NCBI GenBank assembly: GCA_024275615.1 | Contig: JAJRYU010000652.1 | Location: 1 to 22,412, forward strand | Direction of reading: 5' to 3' | Source: Planctomycetota bacterium | Lineage (GTDB): Bacteria > Planctomycetota > GCA-002687715 > DRQF01 | Length of the DNA stretch: 22,412 nucleotides | Shown: positions 6,929 to 14,323 of the stretch, piece after piece | How the letters are laid out: each line of letters starts with the position of its first letter | Position numbering within the stretch: the stretch's first letter is position 1 | The notes under the pieces: generated by a model | What the model was told of the DNA's origin: nothing | What the model saw: only the letters and a program-made list of their open reading frames with translations | Database searches by the model: none | Made by a program: the position numbers and the translations under genes

Positions 6929-8884
6929 TCAATCGCAGTTGACGAGCAAGCCAAGTGCTCTCAGTTCGTCTTGAGTTTCTTTGTTGGCAAAGAGAGCGGC
7001 GAGTGCTCTTACGGCGGGGCGATCTTGGTGGTCCTTGTCAACGATGAGTTCGTAGGTTTCCGTTTGCACGAAAACAAACTCAAGATCGTGGTTCTTCGCC
7101 AAAATGTCCAGCGTCATACCCCAATCGGCCCGGCCTTGAGAAACAGCAGCCGCGACCGCGTGATGGCTCCCTGCTTCCGCGTGAAACCCCTCGGGTTGCG
7201 CACCCTTGAGTAGACGGTCCAGAAGAACTCGGGTGCCGCTCCCTTGGTTTCGATTGACCATGCGCGGGCCTTCGGTTCGAATGACATCTTCTATTTCAGC
7301 CAGAGTCTTGCCAACGAAACGCATATCATCTTTGCGAAAGACAAGGCCCTGACGTCGCCCATAGCCACCGACGACAACACTAGCGGTCGGCATGAATGAT
7401 TTGTTGTAGACTCCGGTTTTTTCGTCCAGCAAGTGGGTGCCACAAACGTCGCCTTCGCCACGCTTCTGGGCGTTGATTCCCGCCAAGGATCCGACCAGAA
7501 CGTTCTTGGTCCTAAACCCCTGCCGCGCCAGTCTGCTGAGGAGCAAGTCAAGCCCAAGGCAGTGGCTGCCGATAGCAACAAGATCAGCAGGCTCGGTTTC
7601 ACTGCCAATGAGTTGCACAGATAGTTCTTCACCGGCGTCGATGCGTTCTTGATGTCGTGGAATGCGGATAAAGCCATCGGCTCGCGAAAACGTGGAGACA
7701 CTTCCAGAGCCAGCTCCCAAGGGGTAGGCGGCCAAGCCATTCCTAGCGTGGACAAGATCAACGAGCATGAACTCCGTACGGCCTGGCATTGAACGGATGG
7801 TGAGAGGAGCACGGGCTAGGGCGGTTCTTGACCGCGCCTTCCTTCCGCCACTAAGACGGCGAATCAAGGGAGCGATGAACTCGTGGAAAGTGAAAATGGC
7901 AGACGTGGGGAATCCCGGCAATACGGCGACAGGTTTGTTGGCGACGTGGGCGACGCAAACTGGTTTCCCCGGTTTCAGGGACACGCCATGAATGATGATG
8001 CCCCGGGAATCGTCAGACGCTTCAGCCAAGTCACCAATCACTGCGAAGTTGAGATCACCTTTTCCCTTTGACGTACCACCGGAGAGAATAACCATGTCAA
8101 TCCCAGACTCCGGCGCAACCACCGGCTTCAAGACCTCCGTCAGGGCCTCCTTGTCGTCGGGGCATATCCCCAAAAACATGGCCTCTCCGCCTATCTCTTT
8201 GATTGCATCACAAATCACGCGACTATTGGAATCGTAGATTTCCCCGACTTCGAGGTCAGTCCCTGGGGCTTTGATTTCGTCGCCGGTGGACAAGACAGCA
8301 ACACGAGGGATTCGCCAAACATCGACTTGAACGATACCGATGGCGGCCAGAAGCGCCGTTTCCCGAGACCCAAGCTGAGTCCCAGCAAAAAGGACGATCT
8401 CGCCTTGCCCAATGTCACTGCCGGCCCCAGTTAGATTCGTACCAGGGGCGATCGCTCGAAAAACTTCAATCTGGGTTTCGTCTGCTGCGGATGCGGTATC
8501 TTCAACCATCAAAACAGCATCAGCGCCACGGGGCATCACGCCCCCAGTGGCAATGGGAACTGCATGGCCACAAGGCAGGCTCCAGGAGTTTTCGGTCTCA
8601 GTTGGTCCGGCTGCGATGGCATGTTCCGTGGCAACGGTGAGTATCTGAGGCTTAGTTTCCTCAGCGCCAAAACTGTCGCGGGCCCTTATCGCGAAACCAT
8701 CCATATTGCTGCGGTCAAATCCAGGGACGTCAACCAGGGCGCATACGTCGTCCGCCAAGATTCGTCCCCAGCTATCTGTGAGTTGGCAGGGTTCCGTGGT
8801 AGGAGATAGATCAGAGAACGCTTCGTCCAGCAATTGGTGGGCGGTCTCATCATCAACGACATTGAGAAACTGCTTCTGCTTCAA
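6929..8884 (-). CDS. moeA: MoeA fused to a C-terminal periplasmic-binding-protein-like domain
   Basis: The 651-residue protein joins MoeA, which inserts molybdate or tungstate into adenylylated molybdopterin, to a PBP-like domain. MoeA motifs are DRSNMDGFA at 57-65, MPRGADAVLMVED, STGDEI, SGGTSKGKGDL, LKPGKP with K304 and K307, and LPGFPTSAI. From about 434 to the end the protein resembles the cytoplasmic COG1910 PBP-like domain, with NQGSGTR and RADWGMTLD segments. This domain is thought to bind the oxyanion or sense it; no signal peptide or membrane segment is present. The fusion is known in archaea and anaerobes. It starts at TTG, and that start overlaps the stop of the upstream MoaD-MoeA gene (TTGA, 8881-8884) with AGGA about 8 bases before it. 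Translational coupling and a shared operon are therefore likely. Confidence 0.92.
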   Translation of the reverse strand: MKQKQFLNVVDDETAHQLLDEAFSDLSPTTEPCQLTDSWGRILADDVCALVDVPGFDRSNMDGFAIRARDSFGAEETKPQILTVATEHAIAAGPTETENSWSLPCGHAVPIATGGVMPRGADAVLMVEDTASAADETQIEVFRAIAPGTNLTGAGSDIGQGEIVLFAGTQLGSRETALLAAIGIVQVDVWRIPRVAVLSTGDEIKAPGTDLEVGEIYDSNSRVICDAIKEIGGEAMFLGICPDDKEALTEVLKPVVAPESGIDMVILSGGTSKGKGDLNFAVIGDLAEASDDSRGIIIHGVSLKPGKPVCVAHVANKPVAVLPGFPTSAIFTFHEFIAPLIRRLSGGRKARSRTALARAPLTIRSMPGRTEFMLVDLVHARNGLAAYPLGAGSGSVSTFSRADGFIRIPRHQERIDAGEELSVQLIGSETEPADLVAIGSHCLGLDLLLSRLARQGFRTKNVLVGSLAGINAQKRGEGDVCGTHLLDEKTGVYNKSFMPTASVVVGGYGRRQGLVFRKDDMRFVGKTLAEIEDVIRTEGPRMVNRNQGSGTRVLLDRLLKGAQPEGFHAEAGSHHAVAAAVSQGRADWGMTLDILAKNHDLEFVFVQTETYELIVDKDHQDRPAVRALAALFANKETQDELRALGLLVNCD

Positions 8885-10425
8885 GAATCGCTTCCTATGG
8901 GGTTGTCGTAGAGATAGACCGAGACGCTCTCTTGCTCGTCGACACCTTCAGAGTTTTCGTCAACCAACACAAAACCCGTAGCTCTTGTCGTCGAAGATAA
9001 GAGCGACGCCCCAGAAAGAGCGATGGGAATCACTTCGCCATCGTCTTCCGCAGACACGCGCACGTAATCGTGGCGTCCGATTTGAGAGGCGATCCGCCGG
9101 CCAAGAACCTTCTGAACCGAAACGTAGGGCATTTTCTTCGTGCCACCACCCAGCACACGCAGGGCCGGACCGGCGAAGTGGTCGTAAGCGCACAAACAAG
9201 AAACCGGGTTTCCGGGCAAGAGAAAGACTCGAGTACCAGCGATTCGCCCGATCCCCGTCGGTGCGCTGGGGCGCATGGCAATGCCATGAATGGGAATTTC
9301 CCCGCGCTCTGCCAGCAGAAGAGGCAAGAAATCTTCTCGCCCCACCGACGTCCCACCGGCACACAAGAGGATGTCGCAATCTGGCTGATCGAGAAACTCG
9401 CCAATAACATGACGATCATCCTGCAAGTGGTGCCTGCCGACAAGCTCACCGCCATCTCTGGCAACAAGGGCCGCGAGCATGGGCGTATTGCTGTCGACGA
9501 TCAACCCCATTGTCGGGATCTCACCTGCCGGCAATAATTCGTTCCCTGTCACCAGAATGCGTACCCTCGGGCGACTAAAGACGCGGCAAGTGTTGCGGCC
9601 AATACTCGCGAGAAGGCCCACATCCTGAGGACGGAGGCGGCGCCCAAAGTGGAGCACTGCGTCACCTTCGCCAATATCCTCGCCCACGTGTCCAACGTTC
9701 TTTCCTGGGGTGACGGCGGCCTTCACAATGAGTGAATCCCCCACTGTCTCGCAGTCTTCGGCCATCAAGACGGCATCAGCCCCCAAGGGCATGGGAGCTC
9801 CCGTCATGATGCGACAGGCCTGACCTCGTTGCACACTTACCAAACTCTGGGCCCCGGGCATGGATTCGCCGCACACTCTCAGGTCGAGGGTGTTGTATGG
9901 GGTAGCTCCAAAGGTATCTTCAGCATGAAGAGCAAAGCCATCCATGGCCGACCGGTCGAACGGTGGAACGTTGACTCGACTGGAAACATCTTCCGCCAAG
10001 ATACGATTGGCCAGTGCCGACAGAGCGACCGTTTCAAAACGAGGCTGAAGCTCCTGCAGAGCATAGGTGAGTGCCACCTGGGTGGTCACCCGATCCTTGA
10101 ATCCCCTCATCCGAACATCGCTCCCGCCCTCCACTGCAGGCACGATGTCGATTTCGGACCCATCTTGGAGGGCAACATCACGCCAACTGTCGCGAGGAAT
10201 CTCTTCGTCTCCCACCAAGAGAATGAGATAGGGATGAATCTCCCCACGATCATTGATGAGTCGAATCTCCAAATCCGGCAAAGATTTGAAGAGCTCTTCG
10301 AAAGCGTCGCCGATGGAATCGGCAGCGACTTCCATCGAACACAGCTGATCAGAGTAGCGGCGCAGGGGGGTTGGAATGTGAATTACGATGGTCATCAGGG
10401 CGCCAACCGGGCTATCCGGCTTCAT
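8881..10425 (-). CDS. moeA: MoaD-like domain fused to MoeA (molybdenum/tungsten cofactor synthesis)
   Basis: The 514-residue protein has an N-terminal ubiquitin-fold MoaD domain (about 11-101): IHIPTPLRRYSD at its start, then DGSEIDIVPAVEGG ending in G100-G101. MoeA fills 107-514, with DRSAMDGFA at 157-165, GAPMPLGADAVLMAED, VTGNEL, AGGTSVGRED and LPGNPVS. MoaD normally carries sulphur for molybdopterin on a free C-terminal Gly-Gly. Here the pair is internal, so cleavage or a non-sulphur role is implied. The usual KPGKP lysines of MoeA are replaced by M-R385-P-S-A388-P. This variant contrasts with the canonical second MoeA of the operon. The first ATG is chosen because it lies 23 bases from a predicted transcription start. 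A start at residue 11 (10395) is possible. Met106 follows GGGAG by 10 bases and might give free MoeA. Confidence 0.9.
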   Translation of the reverse strand: MKPDSPVGALMTIVIHIPTPLRRYSDQLCSMEVAADSIGDAFEELFKSLPDLEIRLINDRGEIHPYLILLVGDEEIPRDSWRDVALQDGSEIDIVPAVEGGSDVRMRGFKDRVTTQVALTYALQELQPRFETVALSALANRILAEDVSSRVNVPPFDRSAMDGFALHAEDTFGATPYNTLDLRVCGESMPGAQSLVSVQRGQACRIMTGAPMPLGADAVLMAEDCETVGDSLIVKAAVTPGKNVGHVGEDIGEGDAVLHFGRRLRPQDVGLLASIGRNTCRVFSRPRVRILVTGNELLPAGEIPTMGLIVDSNTPMLAALVARDGGELVGRHHLQDDRHVIGEFLDQPDCDILLCAGGTSVGREDFLPLLLAERGEIPIHGIAMRPSAPTGIGRIAGTRVFLLPGNPVSCLCAYDHFAGPALRVLGGGTKKMPYVSVQKVLGRRIASQIGRHDYVRVSAEDDGEVIPIALSGASLLSSTTRATGFVLVDENSEGVDEQESVSVYLYDNPIGSDS

Positions 10426-10438
10426 CTCACTCTATGTT

Positions 10439-10491
10439 TCTCACGTCTTGGAGGATTATAGTCGTGAGAGAGCCTATGAGCAATTCTCACG
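10439..10491 (-). promoter_or_regulatory. Candidate operator: three 7-bp boxes around the moeA-operon promoter
   Basis: The heptamer TCTCACG occurs at 10439-10445 and 10485-10491 and inverted (CGTGAGA) at 10463-10469. The centres are 22 and 24 bases apart, close to two helix turns. The boxes lie upstream of the -35, in the -35/-10 spacer and near the predicted transcription start. This is the layout expected for a repressor site; the regulator is unknown. Confidence 0.45.
10455..10483 (-). promoter_or_regulatory. Sigma-70-type promoter of the moaD-moeA/moeA-PBP operon
   Basis: Read on the minus strand, TTGCTC (10483-10478) and a perfect TATAAT (10460-10455) are separated by 17 bases. Transcription would begin near 10448, about 23 bases before the ATG at 10425. 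The -35 keeps the TTG of the consensus. Confidence 0.6.
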
Positions 10492-10659
10492 CTCTAGCTG
10501 CCACTAGATAGGAGGGTTGTTGCCTGCTTGAAGGCCACCAGAATGCCACTCACGAGGCCAGATTCAGAAGAACTGTGCTGTTGCGCATGGATCACGGTCT
10601 CTTTGAGTTGGCCCAAGGTATCGTCCAGAGACACACAAGGACCAGTTTGGCCATAGAAA

Positions 10660-10688
10660 TGGCCGACAGAGGATCAATCTGTCGGCCA
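10660..10688 (-). terminator. Hairpin terminator of the repeat lipoprotein gene
   Basis: An 11-bp perfect inverted repeat (10660-10670 with 10678-10688) closes a 7-base loop, about 25 bases past the lipoprotein stop. On the minus strand it is followed by ATTTCT. A second, overlapping stem (GGCCAT 10649-10654 with ATGGCC 10659-10664) shares its outer arm, so the two cannot form together. The rest of the 288-base gap holds the moeA-operon promoter; I see no gene in it. Confidence 0.6.
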
Positions 10689-10713
10689 CTTGATGCCAAA
10701 TTTGAATCGTTGC

Positions 10714-12606
10714 TTAGGGGCAGTCCAAGCGTCCTAAGAACAAGATCGTGTCGAACATGTCCGGATCGCCCTGATTCGCGTTGAGATTGACTCCCACGCC
10801 GATGGTGCTTTCTCCCGTTGGGAAAGCGACGATCGATTGAGTCAAGAGAATCGGGAATTCAAACTCGCCAACATTGGGCTCGACTGTACCAAGGACACTG
10901 GTGGCCATGGTGTTGCCATCTGACTTCCTCACTTGGATAGTCTGAAGAATATAGTCGTCGAAGTCACCATCCTTGTTGACATCTCCAAAAGCAACGCTGG
11001 TTCCCTCTGGAGCAAAGGAGATGAATCGAACAGTGGTCCCACAATCTTGCAAGATGGTGTTACCTGCTGAACCCACTCTCACGCCCGGCTTGATAATGGC
11101 TCCGTTGGATATCGGAAAGAAGAAAGAGATCTCATCACTTTGATCACCGTCAATATTGAAGTCAATGCCGTTGGCGTCTTCAGAGGCGATGATGGTCAGG
11201 AAATCTGGAGATTCTGCGGCGCAAACTGCGTCTGTGCCCGCCAATTCCAAGTTGGTGGGGGGCGCAGATCCGTTCGTTGTGTCGACATGAAAGAAGACTT
11301 GATCATCAAAATCCGTATCTCCTAGGGAGACGTTGTAGTTGGTACCGTTTGGTCCTTGGTCGGCCTCGGAGGCGAGAATCAGGATCGAATCACCGCAGAC
11401 GCGCGGCAAACCTGTGGCCCCGTCGTCTTGGGCAATGACCAAGTTGTTCGCCACGCTTGGATTGGCGAAATCGACCCAGAAAGGGACGAGATCCCCGAAG
11501 TCACCGTCGTTGTTGAAGTCGAATCCGGCTGGACCGTTGTTCGCTTCGACGACGGAAAAGCATAGACGTGTCGATGAACCGGAGTAGCGTGCTGGCTCAA
11601 CCGCCAAACCTCCCCCGGGAAAGAACTCTGTCATTGTGTTGACAATGAACACAGCACAGACGTCATCACCAGTGTCGAGGTCATTGACCAAGCCCCCTCC
11701 GTTAAGGTTGACCCCGCCATCGTCGGTTTCTGGAATTGTATAGACAAACACGGGATTGGCGGCGTCACCGTAGATACGGATCGAACCAACGCTGGTAGCA
11801 TGGGGTGCTTGCAAGGGTGGCGCGACTGGAGCGACAGTGGCCGCTACAGGGTCAACGAACATCAACACTGAATCGGACATGTCCATGTCACCATTGAGGT
11901 CGACTGGAGTTCCCAGTCCGGCCTCCGCGGCAGCGAACAAAACGAAACCGAATTGCGCCTGAAAATCGAAGGTGAGAATCGCCAGCGCTGTGTTGAATGT
12001 GGTCGATGTATCGGTATTGAAAGTCTGTAAGACAACATCAGCGAGCAAGGCGTCGCCGGTCAAGTCTGTGTTGTCGCTCAGCTCATTGGTGGCAAAGGCG
12101 AAGAAGTTGTCCGATCCGAGGAGCGGACCGGTCGGCTCAACTGTAACGCCGGTGTTCAGGGGATTTGTGGGCCCCAGTGGCGCTGCCGGATCGAAGACAA
12201 TCAAGACATGATCGGAGAGATCTCCGTCGAGATTGAGATCGAGATTCCCTTGGGACCCCTCCACTGCTAACCAAGCAATGTGAGTATCGTTGCTCGCAAG
12301 AATGGTCGTGGCGGCGAATCCCAAATTGGTCTTTGCCCCCGTCGTTGCGTCAATCATGAACATCACACTGTCGGCGAAGTCACCGTCACCGTTAAGATCA
12401 GTGCCGCCTTGCTCAAATTCATTGACCATGGCAAATGCAAAATTCCCGACACCAGCAACTTTGCCACTGAAATTCGAGGCGATGGCCAGCTGTGAATTGA
12501 GCGCAATGGCTCCCTGGTCTTCACTCCCGCCACCTCCGCCACTGCAAGCGCAAAGCAAGAGAAATGGAGCAGCAAGTAGAAACCGTATCAATGTTCGCGT
12601 GTTCAT
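10714..12606 (-). CDS. Secreted lipoprotein with ten Asp/Asn-rich repeats
   Basis: The 630-residue protein begins with a lipoprotein signal: hydrophobic residues 5-18, then a lipobox with C21 and a Gly-rich spacer (SGGGGG). The body holds ten copies, spaced 53-65 residues apart, of an acidic loop of the type DxNxDGDxxD followed by a beta strand. They lie at about 70, 123, 181, 236, 300, 363, 424, 482, 542 and 607. The loops resemble calcium-binding EF-hand or dockerin loops, but each sits between strands, as in FG-GAP or beta-propeller blades. No enzyme motif is visible. A surface-exposed, perhaps metal-stabilised, beta-repeat structure is inferred; its role is unknown. GAGGA lies about 7 bases before the ATG. 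Its terminator lies at 10660-10688, and it is divergent from the dihydrouridine synthase gene. Confidence 0.8.
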   Translation of the reverse strand: MNTRTLIRFLLAAPFLLLCACSGGGGGSEDQGAIALNSQLAIASNFSGKVAGVGNFAFAMVNEFEQGGTDLNGDGDFADSVMFMIDATTGAKTNLGFAATTILASNDTHIAWLAVEGSQGNLDLNLDGDLSDHVLIVFDPAAPLGPTNPLNTGVTVEPTGPLLGSDNFFAFATNELSDNTDLTGDALLADVVLQTFNTDTSTTFNTALAILTFDFQAQFGFVLFAAAEAGLGTPVDLNGDMDMSDSVLMFVDPVAATVAPVAPPLQAPHATSVGSIRIYGDAANPVFVYTIPETDDGGVNLNGGGLVNDLDTGDDVCAVFIVNTMTEFFPGGGLAVEPARYSGSSTRLCFSVVEANNGPAGFDFNNDGDFGDLVPFWVDFANPSVANNLVIAQDDGATGLPRVCGDSILILASEADQGPNGTNYNVSLGDTDFDDQVFFHVDTTNGSAPPTNLELAGTDAVCAAESPDFLTIIASEDANGIDFNIDGDQSDEISFFFPISNGAIIKPGVRVGSAGNTILQDCGTTVRFISFAPEGTSVAFGDVNKDGDFDDYILQTIQVRKSDGNTMATSVLGTVEPNVGEFEFPILLTQSIVAFPTGESTIGVGVNLNANQGDPDMFDTILFLGRLDCP

Positions 12607-12832
12607 GTACCCGTCCTCAGTTTTCGGCGGCGTCTTATTCCTGATCCGGCTATCGACGTCCTAAGAGCGGTCCTTGAACCGTTTTCCGAGGATTGACCAC
12701 GGGACCACACCCTCAGCTCTATTCCATATCGACAAAGATCAGAAACGGAAAAAAACGCCGATTCTGGACAAAAAAAGAGCCATGCCCACTCACCTGGGGA
12801 TTGGACGGCTTTTGTCGATACCCTGGAGCGAC

Positions 12833-13810
12833 ATGAATGAAGAAGTATTCCCAATGAGCCCACGCCCAAGCAGCTTGCTTCCTTTCACCAGCCCATGGCT
12901 CCTGGCACCCATGGATGGTGTGACAGATGCCTGCTTCAGAGACTTGATGTTGCAAACTCACGGTCCTCAACATCTTGGTGGGGCTTTCACGGAATTCGTG
13001 CGGATCCACCAAATTGTGCCCCGAGCCCAACATTTCTTGGATCACCTCGGACCAAAACGCCATGCCGCCCCGGTGGGGATCCAATTCATGGGCAAGGAAC
13101 TTGAGATCCTTCGTGATTGCGCCGCGGCAGTGGCTGAACTGGGGATTCCCGTCTTGGATCTCAACTTCGGGTGCCCCGCACGTAAGGCCGGTAAAGGCTG
13201 TGTCGGCGCAGCACTTCTTGACTACCCCGCTGAAATCACGCCCATCATCGACGCCTGCGTCGATGGGGCTGGAGGGAAGTTGCCAGTCACGGTCAAGATC
13301 CGCTGTGGCGTGAACGATGACAGCAAACTCGAAGAAATCGTCAAAGCTGTGGATGCTTCCGGTGCGAGCATGCTGACGATCCATTGCCGCACCAAGAAAG
13401 AAAAATACGACGAATCCGCTGTCGACTGGGATCGCATCAAACGGGCCCGGACTTGGACCAAGCTGCCCCTTTGTGGCAATGGTGGAGTTGACAGCATTCT
13501 CGAGGCGGAGGCCATGCGCCGTTCTGTGGGCTGTGAATTCGTCATGATTGGCAGAGCAGCCATGGCCAATCCTTGGGTTTTTTCAGGCCATCAGGCGACG
13601 ACATCGGAGGCCGTTCGTTTCTTGACCACCTACAGCACCATGATGCTGGCTGAGGGCTGCCTCGCCAAAAACACGCTTGCCCGGCTAAAACAGATGATTA
13701 GGTATTGGCGCGTCGCCGACATCGTCCGCAGTGATGACGACCGTGTCGCTTGGTTGCGACTGACATCTTTGAACGAGTTTCTTGACCGCCTTCGCAGCCG
13801 CGCAAAATAA
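12833..13810 (+). CDS. tRNA-dihydrouridine synthase
   Basis: This flavoenzyme reduces uridines in the D-loop of tRNA with NAD(P)H. All the expected blocks are present in a TIM-barrel order: LLAPMDGVTDACFRDLM near the N-terminus, VGIQFMG, LDLNFGCPARKAGKG with catalytic Cys114, VKIRCG, IHCRTKKEKYDESAVDW, LCGNGGV and MIGRAAMANPWVF. The length from the chosen start (325 residues) is normal. The ATG at 12833 is chosen because GGAG lies four bases before it. ATGs at 12782 and 12854 are possible, and the frame extends to a TTG at 12674 that lacks family similarity. It appears to be a single gene, divergent from the lipoprotein and convergent with the DCC-family gene nine bases away. The Dus subtype is not decided here. 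Confidence 0.92.
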   Translation: MNEEVFPMSPRPSSLLPFTSPWLLAPMDGVTDACFRDLMLQTHGPQHLGGAFTEFVRIHQIVPRAQHFLDHLGPKRHAAPVGIQFMGKELEILRDCAAAVAELGIPVLDLNFGCPARKAGKGCVGAALLDYPAEITPIIDACVDGAGGKLPVTVKIRCGVNDDSKLEEIVKAVDASGASMLTIHCRTKKEKYDESAVDWDRIKRARTWTKLPLCGNGGVDSILEAEAMRRSVGCEFVMIGRAAMANPWVFSGHQATTSEAVRFLTTYSTMMLAEGCLAKNTLARLKQMIRYWRVADIVRSDDDRVAWLRLTSLNEFLDRLRSRAK

Positions 13811-13819
13811 GGGCAACGC

Positions 13820-14224
13820 TCAAGTGGCGGAAGAATCGTCTTGGGGCAACTCTTCGACTTGAATTCTACAAGTTGATGAGATCTTGTGACGGTTGTCCGC
13901 GAATTTCCGATAGGACCAGTCGAATATCTGCCTCAACCCGGGCAACAAGGTCAAGACATAGAGGGGATAGCTCCACCAGATCTTCTTCATGACAAAGCGA
14001 TAAGCCTGCGATCCACGCAGCATCGTGCCATCGGCAAACAAGAGCAATAGATCGTGAAGTAATTCCGCCTCATTGGCAGGTTTCACATGGTCTAGGACCC
14101 ACTCTTCTTGCAAGGCTGCGATTTCGAACCCACGTTTCTTGAACGTCGGTTCCCAGTATTTCACCCACTTGCTGCAAAAGCCGCAGGAGCCGTCATAGAG
14201 GATGTGACCGGCGTTCTTGCTCAT
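13820..14224 (-). CDS. DCC-family (DUF393) thiol-disulphide oxidoreductase-like protein
   Basis: The 134-residue protein starts with the family signature YDGSCGFC (residues 10-17), giving a C14-x-x-C17 redox-type pair. The Asp and the two Cys that name the DCC family are all present. A central hydrophobic segment (YPLYVLTLLPGLRQIFDWSY) is also typical of these small proteins. Their fold is thioredoxin-like but their substrates are largely unknown. There is no signal peptide, so it is probably cytoplasmic or loosely membrane-associated. It lies downstream of the PiT transporter on the same strand across a 99-base gap without a clear terminator, so the two could be cotranscribed. Confidence 0.85.
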   Translation of the reverse strand: MSKNAGHILYDGSCGFCSKWVKYWEPTFKKRGFEIAALQEEWVLDHVKPANEAELLHDLLLLFADGTMLRGSQAYRFVMKKIWWSYPLYVLTLLPGLRQIFDWSYRKFADNRHKISSTCRIQVEELPQDDSSAT

Positions 14225-14323
14225 CTCGTCTCACTTCAGATATTTGCAACAGAGCAACTTCAGCCCCTACCAAGCAGGAGAGAGTGTACGCATTCTCAGG
14301 CAAGATGAACACCGGAGCAAGAT

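Noticed and set aside
9829..10461. Plus-strand open frame of 210 residues opposite the MoaD-MoeA gene
   Set aside because: The minus strand encodes unmistakable MoaD and MoeA motifs here; the opposite frame shows no domain.
12674..12832. TTG-initiated N-terminal extension of the dihydrouridine synthase
   Set aside because: The extension has no similarity to the family and no ribosome site; inner ATGs fit the usual length.
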